From: Psilocybe azurescens
Lineage: Eukaryota > Basidiomycota > Agaricomycetes > Agaricales > Agrocybaceae
Reading direction: 5' to 3'
NCBI GenBank assembly: GCA_023853785.1
Contig: JAJIRX010000884.1
Coordinates: forward strand, 1 to 64,000
Length of the DNA: 64,000 nt
Shown here one piece after another: positions 1 through 9,220 of the stretch (within the stretch, counting starts at the first letter, position 1; each line of letters opens with the position of its first letter). The notes below the pieces were generated by a model. It was not told the origin of the DNA, did no database searches, and saw only the letters and a program-made list of their open reading frames with translations. The translations under genes were made by a program, and so were the position numbers.

Positions 1-1152
1 GCTCCCAACCCTACCGAGCAACATCAGATGTAATTTCAACCCCTAATGGCTCTTCTGCTGTTCTTGGTGTTGACCCTGGTAGCATCTACAGTAGTGCAAT
101 CAGGTTCTATTAATCCTGCTGCTCAGAACTCAGTTCAGATGCAGAATGTAACAATGCGGGTAATTGATGGAATGGTTAATGGCACAAAGGTATTTTTTTA
201 AAATTCTGATCCATAATAGTAAGATTTAACATTATTATCTAGCATTGTGCATATGATGGTTGCACATCTGATTTAGCAAATTACCGAGGAGGTGCCTTTT
301 TGTCAAGTGCATGAACATGAATTTGGCAATCGATGCCGTTAGAGATTGTACAGGCACTTCAATTCCTTCTACCATGGCTTGTGAAGCTCATCAAAATGTT
401 TGGAATAAATACAAGCTTGATCACTCTGCTGAAGGGTTATCAGGCTCAAAGAGAATGTTGAACCATCAGCAAGAAAATTTAGAGTGGAATCCAAAACACG
501 AGCGTGAATATCAGCCACATGACCAGCCACCTGCAGAACTTAAAAAATAAAACACTATTTTGGTCCTGCAACCTTTATTGTGTTGAAACAATCTGTTTCC
601 CATGTGGTGTTGTTGAGGCATGGGCAAAATTTGCAAGATCAGAGTCAGATCCAAATATTCTGGCTTTTATAAACAAAGTTTATCCAACAAAGGAATCACG
701 CCTGACTATATCTGCATTGACAAAGCATGTACAGTGCTTAAACATATTGCTGCACAAGGTCACTGGGATGAATGGTCACAAACAACACGATTTATAGTTG
801 ACAGTTATCATTACCAGAATCATCGCAAAACAGATATTCTTTGTCGAACTTGTGTAATCCAGCTCCCACAGATGGGTCAGCTCCAAATTTAGTCATAACA
901 GCAACAGTTTCTGATGGGACCACATATCAAAACGGGCATTTAATACTCAGGTAAAATTCTTCTAGTCATTGTAATTATTTATGTACTGATAGTATAACTG
1001 AAATAGGCCTGTGAGCAACTCAATGCATGGCTTGGTGGTTTTGACTCCATTCTCAAGAGAATGACACCTCAAAACTATAACTGGTTTATACATACCATGC
1101 TTTTTATCACACAAGGAAGGTTCTCCAACGACAAGCTAAAAAAGAGGAGTGA
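1..1152 (+). pseudogene. Decayed KDZ-transposon-associated CxC (CxC6-like) gene, 5' end outside window
   Basis: Conceptual translation across several frames gives blocks typical of the cysteine-cluster genes associated with basidiomycete KDZ (Kyakuja/Dileera/Zisupton) transposases. There is a Cys-rich block starting CAYDGC near 247, then RDCTGTS and an ACEAHQ..WNKYKLD block (340-430). A block GVVEAWAKFA.SES lies near 605-650, DYICIDKAC near 700, TTRFIVDSYHY near 785-815, and ACEQLNAWLGGFDSILKRM after an intron (~951-1008). An earlier intron fits about 189-243. The frame breaks at least four times (near 298, 331, 545 and 695) and stops interrupt it, so it is not functional as it stands. Such genes move with, or decay beside, large KDZ elements; no transposase core is visible here because the 5' side is cut by the window edge. 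The family call comes from motif recognition, not from a search. Confidence 0.7.
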
Positions 1153-1321
1153 CAGTCACTGATCAGCTGGAAGCAGATGGCAATGATGATGATGACTAGG
1201 CTAAATAAATGGCATATAAAGATATAACATGTATATGTAGACTATGGTAGATAGCAGTTGAAAACTCTCTGGATATGGTAATTGGATTTCTTCAATAAAG
1301 TCTGCAATTAAACCAATAACA

Positions 1322-1374
1322 GTCCAGTGGAGTCCAGTGGACATCCACTGGATATCCACTGGACTCCACTGGAC
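1322..1374. repeat. Perfect 20-nt inverted repeat in a TCCAGTGG-rich tract
   Basis: Bases 1322-1341 are the exact reverse complement of 1355-1374, with a 13-nt spacer that itself contains a shorter TCCACTGGA palindrome. The arms are two copies of GTCCAGTGGA. Variants of the same decamer (AGTCCAGTGG, AGTCCATTGG, AGTCCAACGG) continue to about 1680. This looks like the subterminal repeat array or terminal palindrome of a DNA transposon, but no coding part or target duplication could be paired with it. Confidence 0.7.
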
Positions 1375-1679
1375 AGAGCACTCTTGGATCTGGTCTAATT
1401 AAGTGCTGAGAGTCCAGTGGAAGTCCATTGGAAGTCCATTGAAGTCCAACGGACTGGACAGTCCGGCCAGTCCACCTGTTTTCTGTCTTGAAGTGACTTG
1501 ACCAGAATTTGACCAGAATTTGGCCGGACTCTGACTGGACTGGTAGCAGAATTTTTCAAGTCCAACGGAATCCGTTGGATGCCTAGGACTGTCCAGCCAG
1601 ATTCATCGGAATTGGCTGGGTCCAGTGAAAGTCCGTTGGACTCCAACGGAATATGGGGGCACTGTAAAGTACACCCCAC

Positions 1680-3026
1680 GCGGAGGGAGGTCAAGATGAC
1701 CTTGCAATGGAGGTGGGGATAGAGTGACCTGCGAGATCCACAGGTATTTTATTTTCGAGCCCTGCAACCAGCCTCCGGTAGGTTTCACATTACTCGAGAC
1801 TAAGCTGGTTTAACTGTGAAAATCAGACGAGATCTTTGATTGCCTTGCAGCTCTGGATTCATTGAGTTCCAGCTCAGTCCATTGTAGTCAAGATCGCTCA
1901 TCTGTGTTGCGGTAGTGAATGTCAGCGCTCCAAAGAAATATGTGCAGGAGGAGAGAAACACGTAGTTCCAGGTCTGAAACTCAATGTATTCGCACCGGAT
2001 GGATGAAACAGGTTATTGAATATATGCGAGGCATCCATCCTGAGCGCAGGCATGACCATGTCCCAGTAGCCGATCATCTGCAAGGAGAAGGAGGTGGTGA
2101 AACTCCCGCAGATGCCCTGCATTGTGGTGAGTATGTGTCCGCTTCTAATGACATCAGTTAGGTTCCTGATGCTTTTGATGCTGTGCGTTGTACATCGCGA
2201 CCATCTTTCTGATATAGGACGAGCGATGTGAAGTGCGCCCACAAGCGTGAATATGAAGAGCATGGGATGTCAGTGCAATGGAGGAGATTGTGGATGGGTT
2301 GAGTGTTCTTATTGTTTCAGCTATAATGTTGTCTATGAGCTTTACTGGTAGTTTAGGCAGCACCAAGCTAAATGGACGTGAGACATGAGTGCGCATGCAG
2401 ATTGAGTGACTCCACAAGGTTCAACCAGCAGCGACGAGAAATGAACAAGTGTGATAATCGATAATCCTTTGTTGTTCTGTATATAGATTTCAGTGGTCAC
2501 GGTACTTGTGAACATGCGATTGAGAAGGATCTGGAGGATGCTCAAAACTTTAAAACCGATGGATCATGTGTCCTAATGTAATCTACTTGGTGGCATCACC
2601 CAGATTTTCCGGTTACAGCGACTAATCATGCTTTGTGTCTTCTAACAGATCTTAGGTTGGATTTCTGCTTGCTGAAAATTGTTTTATGGTGCCATCTATA
2701 CCACATGGCCGTGCTATAGAGGACAATTGAGCACGGTTGCTACGCAGTTATCTGGGAGGTCTCATTTTTCAGCTGCATTGAGACCAGTTAGGCCCAATGC
2801 CATAGGCAGGTGTGAGCCGAGATGAACAAAGAACACGCGATGGGTTTGAGAAGACGAGTTGCTTCTTAGCACTAGGCAGTCGTTGTGTGAGCTGAGTTGG
2901 ATTGAAATTACCCTTGTGAATGTACGCAACATTCACACGGATATGGCTATGGGTATTGATGGAGTGGGACAAATGTAGGATGAAGATGATGATTAGAATA
3001 AATTATACTATGGATCCATGGAATAT
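1680..3026. other. No gene supported
   Basis: Several short frames cross this stretch on both strands. On the minus strand, two overlapping frames (about 2417-2154 and 2263-1922) join at 2263 into a hydrophobic stretch, with IDNIIAETIRTL followed by LFIFTLVGALHIARP. This resembles a relic of a fungal membrane protein, but stops and frame changes prevent a gene call. Confidence 0.3.
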
Positions 3027-3578
3027 CTAGGCAGCTTTTGCTATGTAATTAAAGCCAATGTGCTTGAAAGTTGGGATGTATGCCAAAACTGAGGGGCAAG
3101 GATTGGACATTTTCTTACTTGTTTGTCTGCTTGTCTGCCTAAGAGGATCTTCAAAATCATTTGGCGTGGTACTGTCTTTGAAAGTGGCCATTTGAAAAGG
3201 TGTTGTCTTGGTTAGTGTTCTCGATGCTATCATTGCGAATGGCGAGTGGGTATGAAGACTCAAGATGACATTGATATTCTGCATCGGCTTGGGGGATAAA
3301 GTCAAGGACAAGTAGATAAGGGGATAGGTGAGTGTGCTTTTGAGTCCACATCGCAGTTGGAATTGAATTTCTTCAGCATCGTTGTCATTGTCGGCAGCAG
3401 TTGGAAGATATTGACAATTTAAGTTGTATTCTAGTACACCCCCGAAAACATGAAAACATGAAGAAATACAAAAGAAATAAAACAATTGCAACAACCTCCT
3501 TCGGACTGACACCTTATCCATGTCTTGGTGTCTCAACCATGCCTGAGACACCCTAAATCTTATTCTCGCCACAGCCAT
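3027..3578 (-). CDS. Hypothetical ORF, 183 aa, unrecognised
   Basis: An uninterrupted minus-strand frame runs from a true ATG at 3578 to a stop at 3027. The product has no motif I recognise. It has a hydrophobic patch near residues 30-50 (LLQLFYFFCISSCFHVFGGV) and a Ser/Thr-rich second half. It has no clear signal peptide and no neighbours in a shared orientation. The length is above chance for this base composition, but coding is unproven, and the frame could be an exon of a split gene or a chance ORF in decayed element DNA. Confidence 0.22.
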   Translation of the reverse strand: MAVARIRFRVSQAWLRHQDMDKVSVRRRLLQLFYFFCISSCFHVFGGVLEYNLNCQYLPTAADNDNDAEEIQFQLRCGLKSTLTYPLIYLSLTLSPKPMQNINVILSLHTHSPFAMIASRTLTKTTPFQMATFKDSTTPNDFEDPLRQTSRQTSKKMSNPCPSVLAYIPTFKHIGFNYIAKAA

Positions 3579-3649
3579 GCGCTTGAAGCGGCACCTGCAC
3601 CTGCACCTGCATCCTCATGCTTAATAGCCTAACCCATTGAAAGGGTGTA

Positions 3650-5510
3650 AACCATTCTGAGCTTACAATTCAGTGGTGAGATACAGAGGCCCTTATTTTT
3701 GCGATTGTTATCTGTAATAAACTAGTACATTATACTAGTGAAGGGTAGGTGATACGCCAGACTATTAGGCTTTGAGGCTTTACTTCCTAGTGGGCCAACA
3801 AGAGTAATAGACCTTACAAACTAACTAAGGTGTAGTGTGGCCTATTAATCAGTGCTACAAATCAAAGACTACCTTTAGTTTCCTACACAGCTATCAAAGC
3901 AACCCTAACCGAGCATCCAAGCGATCGCCCGCTCCATTGATCATACTATTAGTCCCATGCAAAGAGGAAACTCTTAAGAAATGACCTTGGCTCTTACAAG
4001 GGGTAACACCCACCAGTGTCTTACCAAGTGATCGCCAAGTGATGAAAACCTTATTAATTAGCAAAAGCGATTACTGTGTCCAGGCCTCACAAAGGCTGTT
4101 CACTAAATTAGGCGAATCAACCGCTCGGGGATCAGGCATCACTGCGCCACACAGGTGATTGCCCCACGGACCGAATGTATTGGCAATTGAAATCTTGTGT
4201 ACAACTCAGCATATGGCAGTCTACTAGATCCGACTATAAAAACTTGTAATTTGCAATGCAGTCAATGTGAGTGAGTGATCGCCCAGCCAGCGATCGCCAC
4301 ACGATACTAGAGGTGACTTGCCTCATGATAAGGGCACCTGCTGTTCCAGGAGGTCCTAAACCAATAGCAACTGTGCTTGGGAACCTTGGTAGGGTTTCCT
4401 AGGAAATATACCCCTAAGCAATCTAGTCCTGACATGCCTTAGCTGCAAGCCATCTGATAAAATAAGTCGGGTGATCGCTACCCAAGAAGGCACTGCCGCA
4501 TGGACAACAATGTTATCTTCAAATAAGCGCCGTAGCCCAGGCAAACTAGTACTTTCCACTATTATAATTGGTGCAGCAAAGGCTAGGCAGCACGCGGTCC
4601 ATTTCCTTCCTTTTCTCTTAGTCTCTTTCAATTATCACAAGCCAAAGTATCTATTTAGTCTATAAAAACAGCCCTGTATCTTAGAATAGGAACCAAGTAA
4701 TTTACACCCCAGATTTGATATCAGAATTTACTCTGAATAAGAATTCTAGTGTTAACACTTTGAGGACTAGTGATTTGTGTGATAAGAGATCGAACACTGC
4801 AGTTCACCTTAAGCAATTAGGCGCTACCTGGTTTCGTGAGCAATCGCCATTGTGATATTCAACGTCAGGTCTATTAGACTTGATAAGCAGGCTTTATAAG
4901 TCATCCGTGGACTGCCCTGGGGATTGTTAAGTACGGATTGGAACCCTATACAACTAGCGATTGCTCATAGTAACTAGGGACGACTGTCAGAGAACTCTGA
5001 CTGTTCAGGACATTGCCTATAGTAAGACTGCCCTGGGGATTATTAAGTACGGGTGGGAACCCTATAAAGGCTAGTGATTGCTCATAGTAACTAGGGACGA
5101 CTGTCAGAGAAATCCGACTGTTTTCAGGACGTTGCCTATAGTAAACTAAGGACTGTGGACTAGTGTGCCCAGTTGCTTATAGGAACCAAGGATCTACTAC
5201 GTGTTAATACGGGTGATTGCTTATAGTGTTTGATAAAGTTTGAGTTTGGGTTTTATAAAGAGAACTGTTAAGTGTCCCGTGTACACTCGCCCCCAAAAGC
5301 GCATCCCCCTGATATTGGTGATCGCCCTCATAGAGAGATCGCCCTTACTATTCAAGTGCCTTGTGTGTACTAGCCTGTAAAAGTGTTCTCTAGCTACTAG
5401 TGATCACCCCAGAGTGATTGTCTAAGTCTGCACTCTGCTAAAACTAGTTATTGTAATAAGCCTTACGAGCTTACCCTCCCAGATCGAACTGATCAATATA
5501 AATATTTGAT
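3650..5510. repeat. GATCGCC/GATTGC-rich region with a 116-bp tandem duplication
   Basis: The hexamer GATCGC and its variant GATTGC recur more than ten times (for example near 3933, 4030, 4150, 4285, 4300, 4470, 4960, 5080, 5213, 5320, 5338), usually as GTGATCGCC. A direct tandem duplication is present: unit one runs about 4910-5025 and unit two about 5026-5144, both beginning GACTGCCCTGGGGATT. No coding frame is convincing. The texture suggests noncoding element DNA, perhaps the untranslated or long-terminal part of the element whose ORF follows. Confidence 0.5.
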
Positions 5511-5513
5511 TGG

Positions 5514-6170
5514 GTGTTGTGTATTGGGCAATTACAAAGTCACCCCGCTAAACAACTCAACGCTCTCTATATCACGCACGGCTATCCCGAAAAACTAGCC
5601 ATGTCCTGGTGTAAGAAAAACATACAGGAACATTGGGAAAAGCAGTTCGTATCGCGAGCCGCAGAGCACGACAAAAGTGTTCTTGTACTTAAAACCAGAT
5701 ACGACAAAGTATGGAATTGGTTCTCAGCTGCCGAACTTGGTAAAGCTGTTACCAAGTACTGGTCAGAGTGGTATACCCGCGCTGAGAATGGAGACTACTC
5801 AGTCTCTGCATCCAGACCCTTTCTGAAACCCAGTGATGATGAGGTGCATGGACTCAATGATGTTAAGCCGGACCTGTTCGCAGTGATTCCAGTTGACGGT
5901 GAAGATATACACATACCAGATCTGAGAAAGATAGGATTACTCGGAAGTCGTTGGATTGTGTCCCGGAAACGTAACACAAATCTCTTCGACCTTGCAAATG
6001 TATGGAAGAAAACAGTTTTTCGTAAACTGGATGAAAACATTGCTGAACAAGGTGGTGTTGTTCCTTTGATTCAAGACGTTAATGAAGATTATCAATCTGA
6101 TTCAGTAAAAGCTATTGAACAGACTCCTATTGTTTATGAAAGCAATAACAAGATAATACTACATCGATGA
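5514..6170 (+). CDS. Unrecognised ORF (about 218 codons open), possibly element-borne exon
   Basis: The frame is open from 5514 to a stop at 6168-6170. The first in-frame ATG is at 5601 (about 189 aa), and an upstream exon is possible because the frame is open before that ATG. The product is hydrophilic and Trp-rich in its first half (WCKKNIQEHWEKQF, KVWNWFSAAELGKAV, KYWSEWYTR). It has an RKIGLLGSRWIVSRKRNTNLFDL block near the middle and an acidic tail. I recognise no catalytic motif. It sits directly upstream of the ribozyme-bearing repeats, between noncoding repeats on both sides, so it may be the surviving coding part of a mobile element. Confidence 0.4.
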   Translation: MLCIGQLQSHPAKQLNALYITHGYPEKLAMSWCKKNIQEHWEKQFVSRAAEHDKSVLVLKTRYDKVWNWFSAAELGKAVTKYWSEWYTRAENGDYSVSASRPFLKPSDDEVHGLNDVKPDLFAVIPVDGEDIHIPDLRKIGLLGSRWIVSRKRNTNLFDLANVWKKTVFRKLDENIAEQGGVVPLIQDVNEDYQSDSVKAIEQTPIVYESNNKIILHR

Positions 6171-6384
6171 TCATGGTCTCCAGACCGGGAACATCCAGAA
6201 TTTGGCAGCAGCTCCAAAGTGAATAATCAATGAAATAATTACTAGCAACTTTGTTGCGACACGCTGCCCCAAACCCCAAACTGTATGTAATTATTAAATG
6301 CCATAGAGTGACTCACATCAACTCACAAGCACATTTTGATTCGTAATAGCCAAACCCAAACCCAACCAAACCCAAACCCAAACT

Positions 6385-7170
6385 CGAACTTACCCAATCA
6401 GGTAATACTAACAATTACCTTACTAGGGAAGTGTGCCACTATTTTGCATCAACATCGAATTGTCGAAACATCTTGATCGGGTAACTCGGATCTTACCGAA
6501 AATGAAGCACCGCTGGTTTAGTAAGCAACACCCAACACTTAGGTTAGTAAGCCACGCTGAACACGACGCACCACCGGATTAGTACGTTTGAGCCCAGGAA
6601 TCTGGCCTTGTACAAAGTAGGTCGACCGGGCAGGACTCGCCTTCGGACTTGACTGGGTAGCGTTAGTAGCGCGAATAGACTGCATTATGCAGAAGTCTAT
6701 GGTCTATTTTTGAATAGGTTGGTAAGCTATTACTCGGATATGACTAACGTTTAGTCAGAAACACTAGATCAGAGCAACTCTAGTCCACCATTTCATAATC
6801 AAAGTGACTCGATGACTGATCCATCCACCATGTTATTTGTAATGAGCTTGATCAGCTCTATTGTAGTTAGTCAGTAAGACCTCTGACAATTCCGTTTTAG
6901 GATGGAAAAGATTACAAAGGTAACACTAAAAGGATTAGAAATCAATAGTTGATTCACTAAGAATAGGCACTTAGCTTAGTAAACACATGCTTATTCTAGG
7001 AGCATATAGTAATATTCCTTACGTATGATAGCTACTGATGAGTCTATAAAGACGAAATGGCTACTTTGAATACCCCTCCAAAGTCATTTAGCTAGTATCG
7101 CCCCAACACTTACAGTGTAACTACACAGCTGCTTGCATTAAATTGCGCCCCCCTCACCCCAAACCCAAAC
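6385..7170 (+). mobile_element. Retrozyme-like repeat unit 1 (~786 bp, carries hammerhead)
   Basis: The stretch starting CGAACTTACCC at 6385 recurs from 7171 with high similarity over its whole length. Shared landmarks are TAATACTAACAATTACC, TAACTCGGATCTTACCGAAAA, the hairpin around GCATTATGC (about 6680-6705), and GGAGCATATAGTAATATTCC just before the ribozyme. The offset is 786 bp. A (CCCAAA)-rich tract precedes the unit. There is no ORF. Tandem noncoding units with one hammerhead per unit are the hallmark of retrozymes and related circular-RNA-forming elements; that reading is an inference here. A tandem pair of LTRs is an alternative. Confidence 0.6.
7021..7100 (+). ncRNA. Hammerhead ribozyme, copy 1 (complete core)
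   Basis: The conserved core is present in order. CTGATGA is at 7035-7041. A 3-bp stem II GTC/GAC (7042-7044 with 7051-7053) closes loop TATAAA with the required G10.1-C11.1 pair. GAA is at 7054-7056. A15.1 at 7057 opens stem III, whose outer ATG pairs with CAT (7085-7087) and whose inner ACTTTG pairs with CAAAGT around a 3-nt bulge. H17 is T7088. Stem I is TAGCTA 7029-7034 with TAGCTA 7089-7094. Predicted cleavage is between 7088 and 7089. The AUU cleavage triplet is permitted (NUH) but is usually slower than GUC. All core residues are intact. Confidence 0.75.
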
Positions 7171-7804
7171 CGAACTTACCCAAAAGATAATACTAACAAT
7201 TACCTCATTAGAGAAGGATGCCACTATTCGCATCGATGGTTGAATTGTCGAAACGTCTCGATTGAGTAACTCGGATCTTACCGAAAACGGAAGCACCGCT
7301 GGTTTAGTAAGCAAAGCCCAACACTCAGGTTAGTAAGCTGCGCCGAACGCGACGCACTGCTGGATTAGTAGGTTCGAACCCAGGAACTTGGCCTTGTACA
7401 AAGTAGGTCGGCCCAGGCCTGGAATTTATTCTGGGATAGCGTTAGTAGCATGAATAGACTGCATTATGCAGAAGTCTATGGTCTATTCTCGACTGGTTGG
7501 TAAGCTATTACTTGGACATGACTAACATTTTAGTCAGATTACTAGATCGGAGCAACTCTAGCTCGCCAATTCATAATCAAAGTGACTCGATGACTGATCC
7601 ATCCACAATGTTATTTGTAATGAGCTTGATCAGCTTTATTGTAGTTAGTCAGTAAGACCTCTGACGATTCCATTTTAGGATGGAAATGATTACAAAGGTA
7701 ACAATAAAAGGATTAGAAATCGATAGTCGATTCGCTAAGAATAGGCACTTAGCTTAGTAAACATGCGCTTATTTTAGGAGCATATAGTAATATTCCTTAC
7801 GTAC

Positions 7805-8310
7805 GATAGCTACTGATGAGCCTATATGTTACGACAAGTCTTTTTCTTTTTCCTTTTCTCTTTTCTTTTTCTTTTCTTTTCCTTTTCTTTGTCATCCTTC
7901 ACATCATTGATACATCATCGTATGTTCTGATGAACTTTGCTTTCCATCATATCTACGAAACTCCATCACATCTCTGATGGACTTTCACTTCTATCTTTTA
8001 TGATACATCTTTTGATGAACATTTGATCTGTTTCTTCTATTCTTATATACATCTGTTGATGAACATTCAATCTCGTTTCAACTAGCTGTACAGTTCGTAG
8101 TATTTATACCAGGAAAGATCCACTGTATTCTTTAGCTAGTTCTTGAGAATCCAACCTGCTTAACCTGCTCAACTTGAACTTGAACTTGTTCTTGTAAACT
8201 ATTGGTGGTCAGATTATGCACACTGCGTGATTCTAACTTGAGATCATAACACTATAAAGGCAAAATAGCTACCTTGGATATCCCTCCAAGGCTATTTAGC
8301 TAGTATCACC
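7805..8310 (+). ncRNA. Hammerhead ribozyme, copy 2, split and probably inactive
   Basis: CTGATGA is at 7813-7819, followed by GCC of stem II. The matching GGC is at 8259-8261, beyond the insertion. After removal of the insertion, loop II is again TATAAA. Stem II is GCC/GGC where copy 1 has GTC/GAC. Stem III is ATAG/CTAT plus CCTTGG/CCAAGG where copy 1 has ATG/CAT plus ACTTTG/CAAAGT. These are paired, compensatory differences. The G12 of the GAAA element is A here (GGC then AAAA), and the loop II insertion adds 425 nt, so this copy is unlikely to cleave. Confidence 0.65.
7827..8251 (+). mobile_element. Solo LTR (425 bp) with 5-bp target duplication CTATA
   Basis: The insertion begins TGTTA and ends TAACA, the TG..CA inverted dinucleotide context of LTR retrotransposons. 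It is flanked by CTATA at 7822-7826 and CTATA at 8252-8256. A long pyrimidine tract (7840-7890), repeated TGATGAAC segments and a TATTTATACC promoter-like box near 8100 lie inside. No internal retroelement genes are present, so it is a solo LTR left by recombination. The element class (copia or gypsy) cannot be told from the LTR alone. Confidence 0.8.
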
Positions 8311-8374
8311 CCACATACTTACAGTGTAAACACACAGCTACTTGCATTTATTTGCACCCCCTCACCCCAAGCTA

Positions 8375-9085
8375 CAATGTAACTTCCCTATGTGGTGGCC
8401 TTATCATTCTTCAAAATGTTGCGCCGGATGCAATGACTTGACGCTGGTCTGACAGTAGTTAAAACAAACATTATAACTTTGCTCAAACTTATTTGTATCT
8501 AGAGTTGACGGTCCAGATCCCCCGAAACTTTCACTATTGAATACAGTGGGCCTGGTGCATAAGCAGTGGTGGTCGGTTGGGGGTGGATGGGGAGAGTGAC
8601 TACGGGACTTGTCACGCTATGATAGGTGAGTCCGCCGAACAGCCCGGCGTACAGTCCGGCACACAGTTCGGGGCGGACTCTCCCAGATCCCCTCGCTTGA
8701 GCGTGAGCTCACGAAAATAAACTCTTCCTCGTCAGCCGGCAGACATTCTTGAGCAGTAAACATGGAGGGAAGCTCACTACTCCGGTATATGCTCTTGTCC
8801 CTGAATACTTATGAAGGATAGGAGTAACCAGACTTGAGCTCACCGTATTTAGCAAGAAGCACCCCACAGCACGTTATTCATAAAGACAGCAAGATAGACC
8901 CATTATATTGCCTGTCTTCTACAAGTCTAGAAGATTCTGTTCATAGCATCTTTGCCGCAAGGTGGTCACGAACTCGATTATTATCGTCCACCAACGGCTC
9001 TGCCCAATGGTAGAAGAGCTAATTCTTGCCCTAGGACGTTATCAGGAAGACAAATGACAGAGTGGCGTGAGTAATGGCCTAGATC
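8375..9085. other. No gene supported; intergenic
   Basis: No coherent coding frame with splice sites is seen. A GTCCGGC/GTTCGG-rich segment near 8625-8690 resembles part of 25080-25170, probably another dispersed repeat fragment. Confidence 0.4.
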
Positions 9086-9086
9086 A

Positions 9087-9094
9087 TATATATA
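9087..9094 (+). promoter_or_regulatory. TATA-like box upstream of the micro-exon gene
   Basis: TATATATA lies 127 nt before the predicted start codon at 9221. It is the only strong TATA-like run in the upstream 300 bp. Position and orientation fit, but promoter function is an inference. Confidence 0.3.
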
Positions 9095-9170
9095 CCCCAT
9101 CGATTCACTTGATCGAGTTGTGTCCCACTCATCTCTTTTCATCGCCTCAATATCAGACCACATATACGTG

Positions 9171-9216
9171 GTGAGATACCTATCCTCCGTTCAATGACTC
9201 CTGATTCATATCATAG
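9171..9216 (+). other. Probable 5' UTR intron of the micro-exon gene
   Basis: A 46-nt segment begins GTGAGA and ends CATAG, with CTGAT as a plausible branch site. It stops four nucleotides before the predicted ATG (context AAAGATGG). Length and signals match the introns inside the gene. Confidence 0.45.
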
Positions 9217-9220
9217 AAAG

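Larger units (their letters stand above)
7171..8372 (+). mobile_element. Retrozyme-like repeat unit 2, interrupted by a solo LTR
   Basis: This is the second tandem copy of the 6385-7170 unit in the same orientation. It runs from CGAACTTACC at 7171 to the CCCCTCACCCC tract near 8372. Without the insertion at 7827-8251 and one copy of its 5-bp target duplication, it is close to the length of unit 1. The closing segment (TTTAGCTAGTATC then ACAGTGTAA..ACACAGCT.CTTGCAT) matches unit 1. Confidence 0.6.

Noticed and set aside
1922..2417. Membrane protein gene on the minus strand
   Set aside because: There are hydrophobic blocks in two frames, but no start, no splice model and stops on both sides; kept only as a note in the region entry.
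3930..3945. Cyanobacterial HIP1-like octamers GCGATCGC
   Set aside because: A few near matches exist, but the surrounding genome is clearly fungal and the motif is mostly GTGATCGCC, so this is coincidence.
7915..8070. Further hammerhead cores (CTGATGAAC segments) inside the solo LTR
   Set aside because: CTGATGA-like strings occur, but no stem II closed by G-C followed by GAAA, and no matching stem I, could be found.
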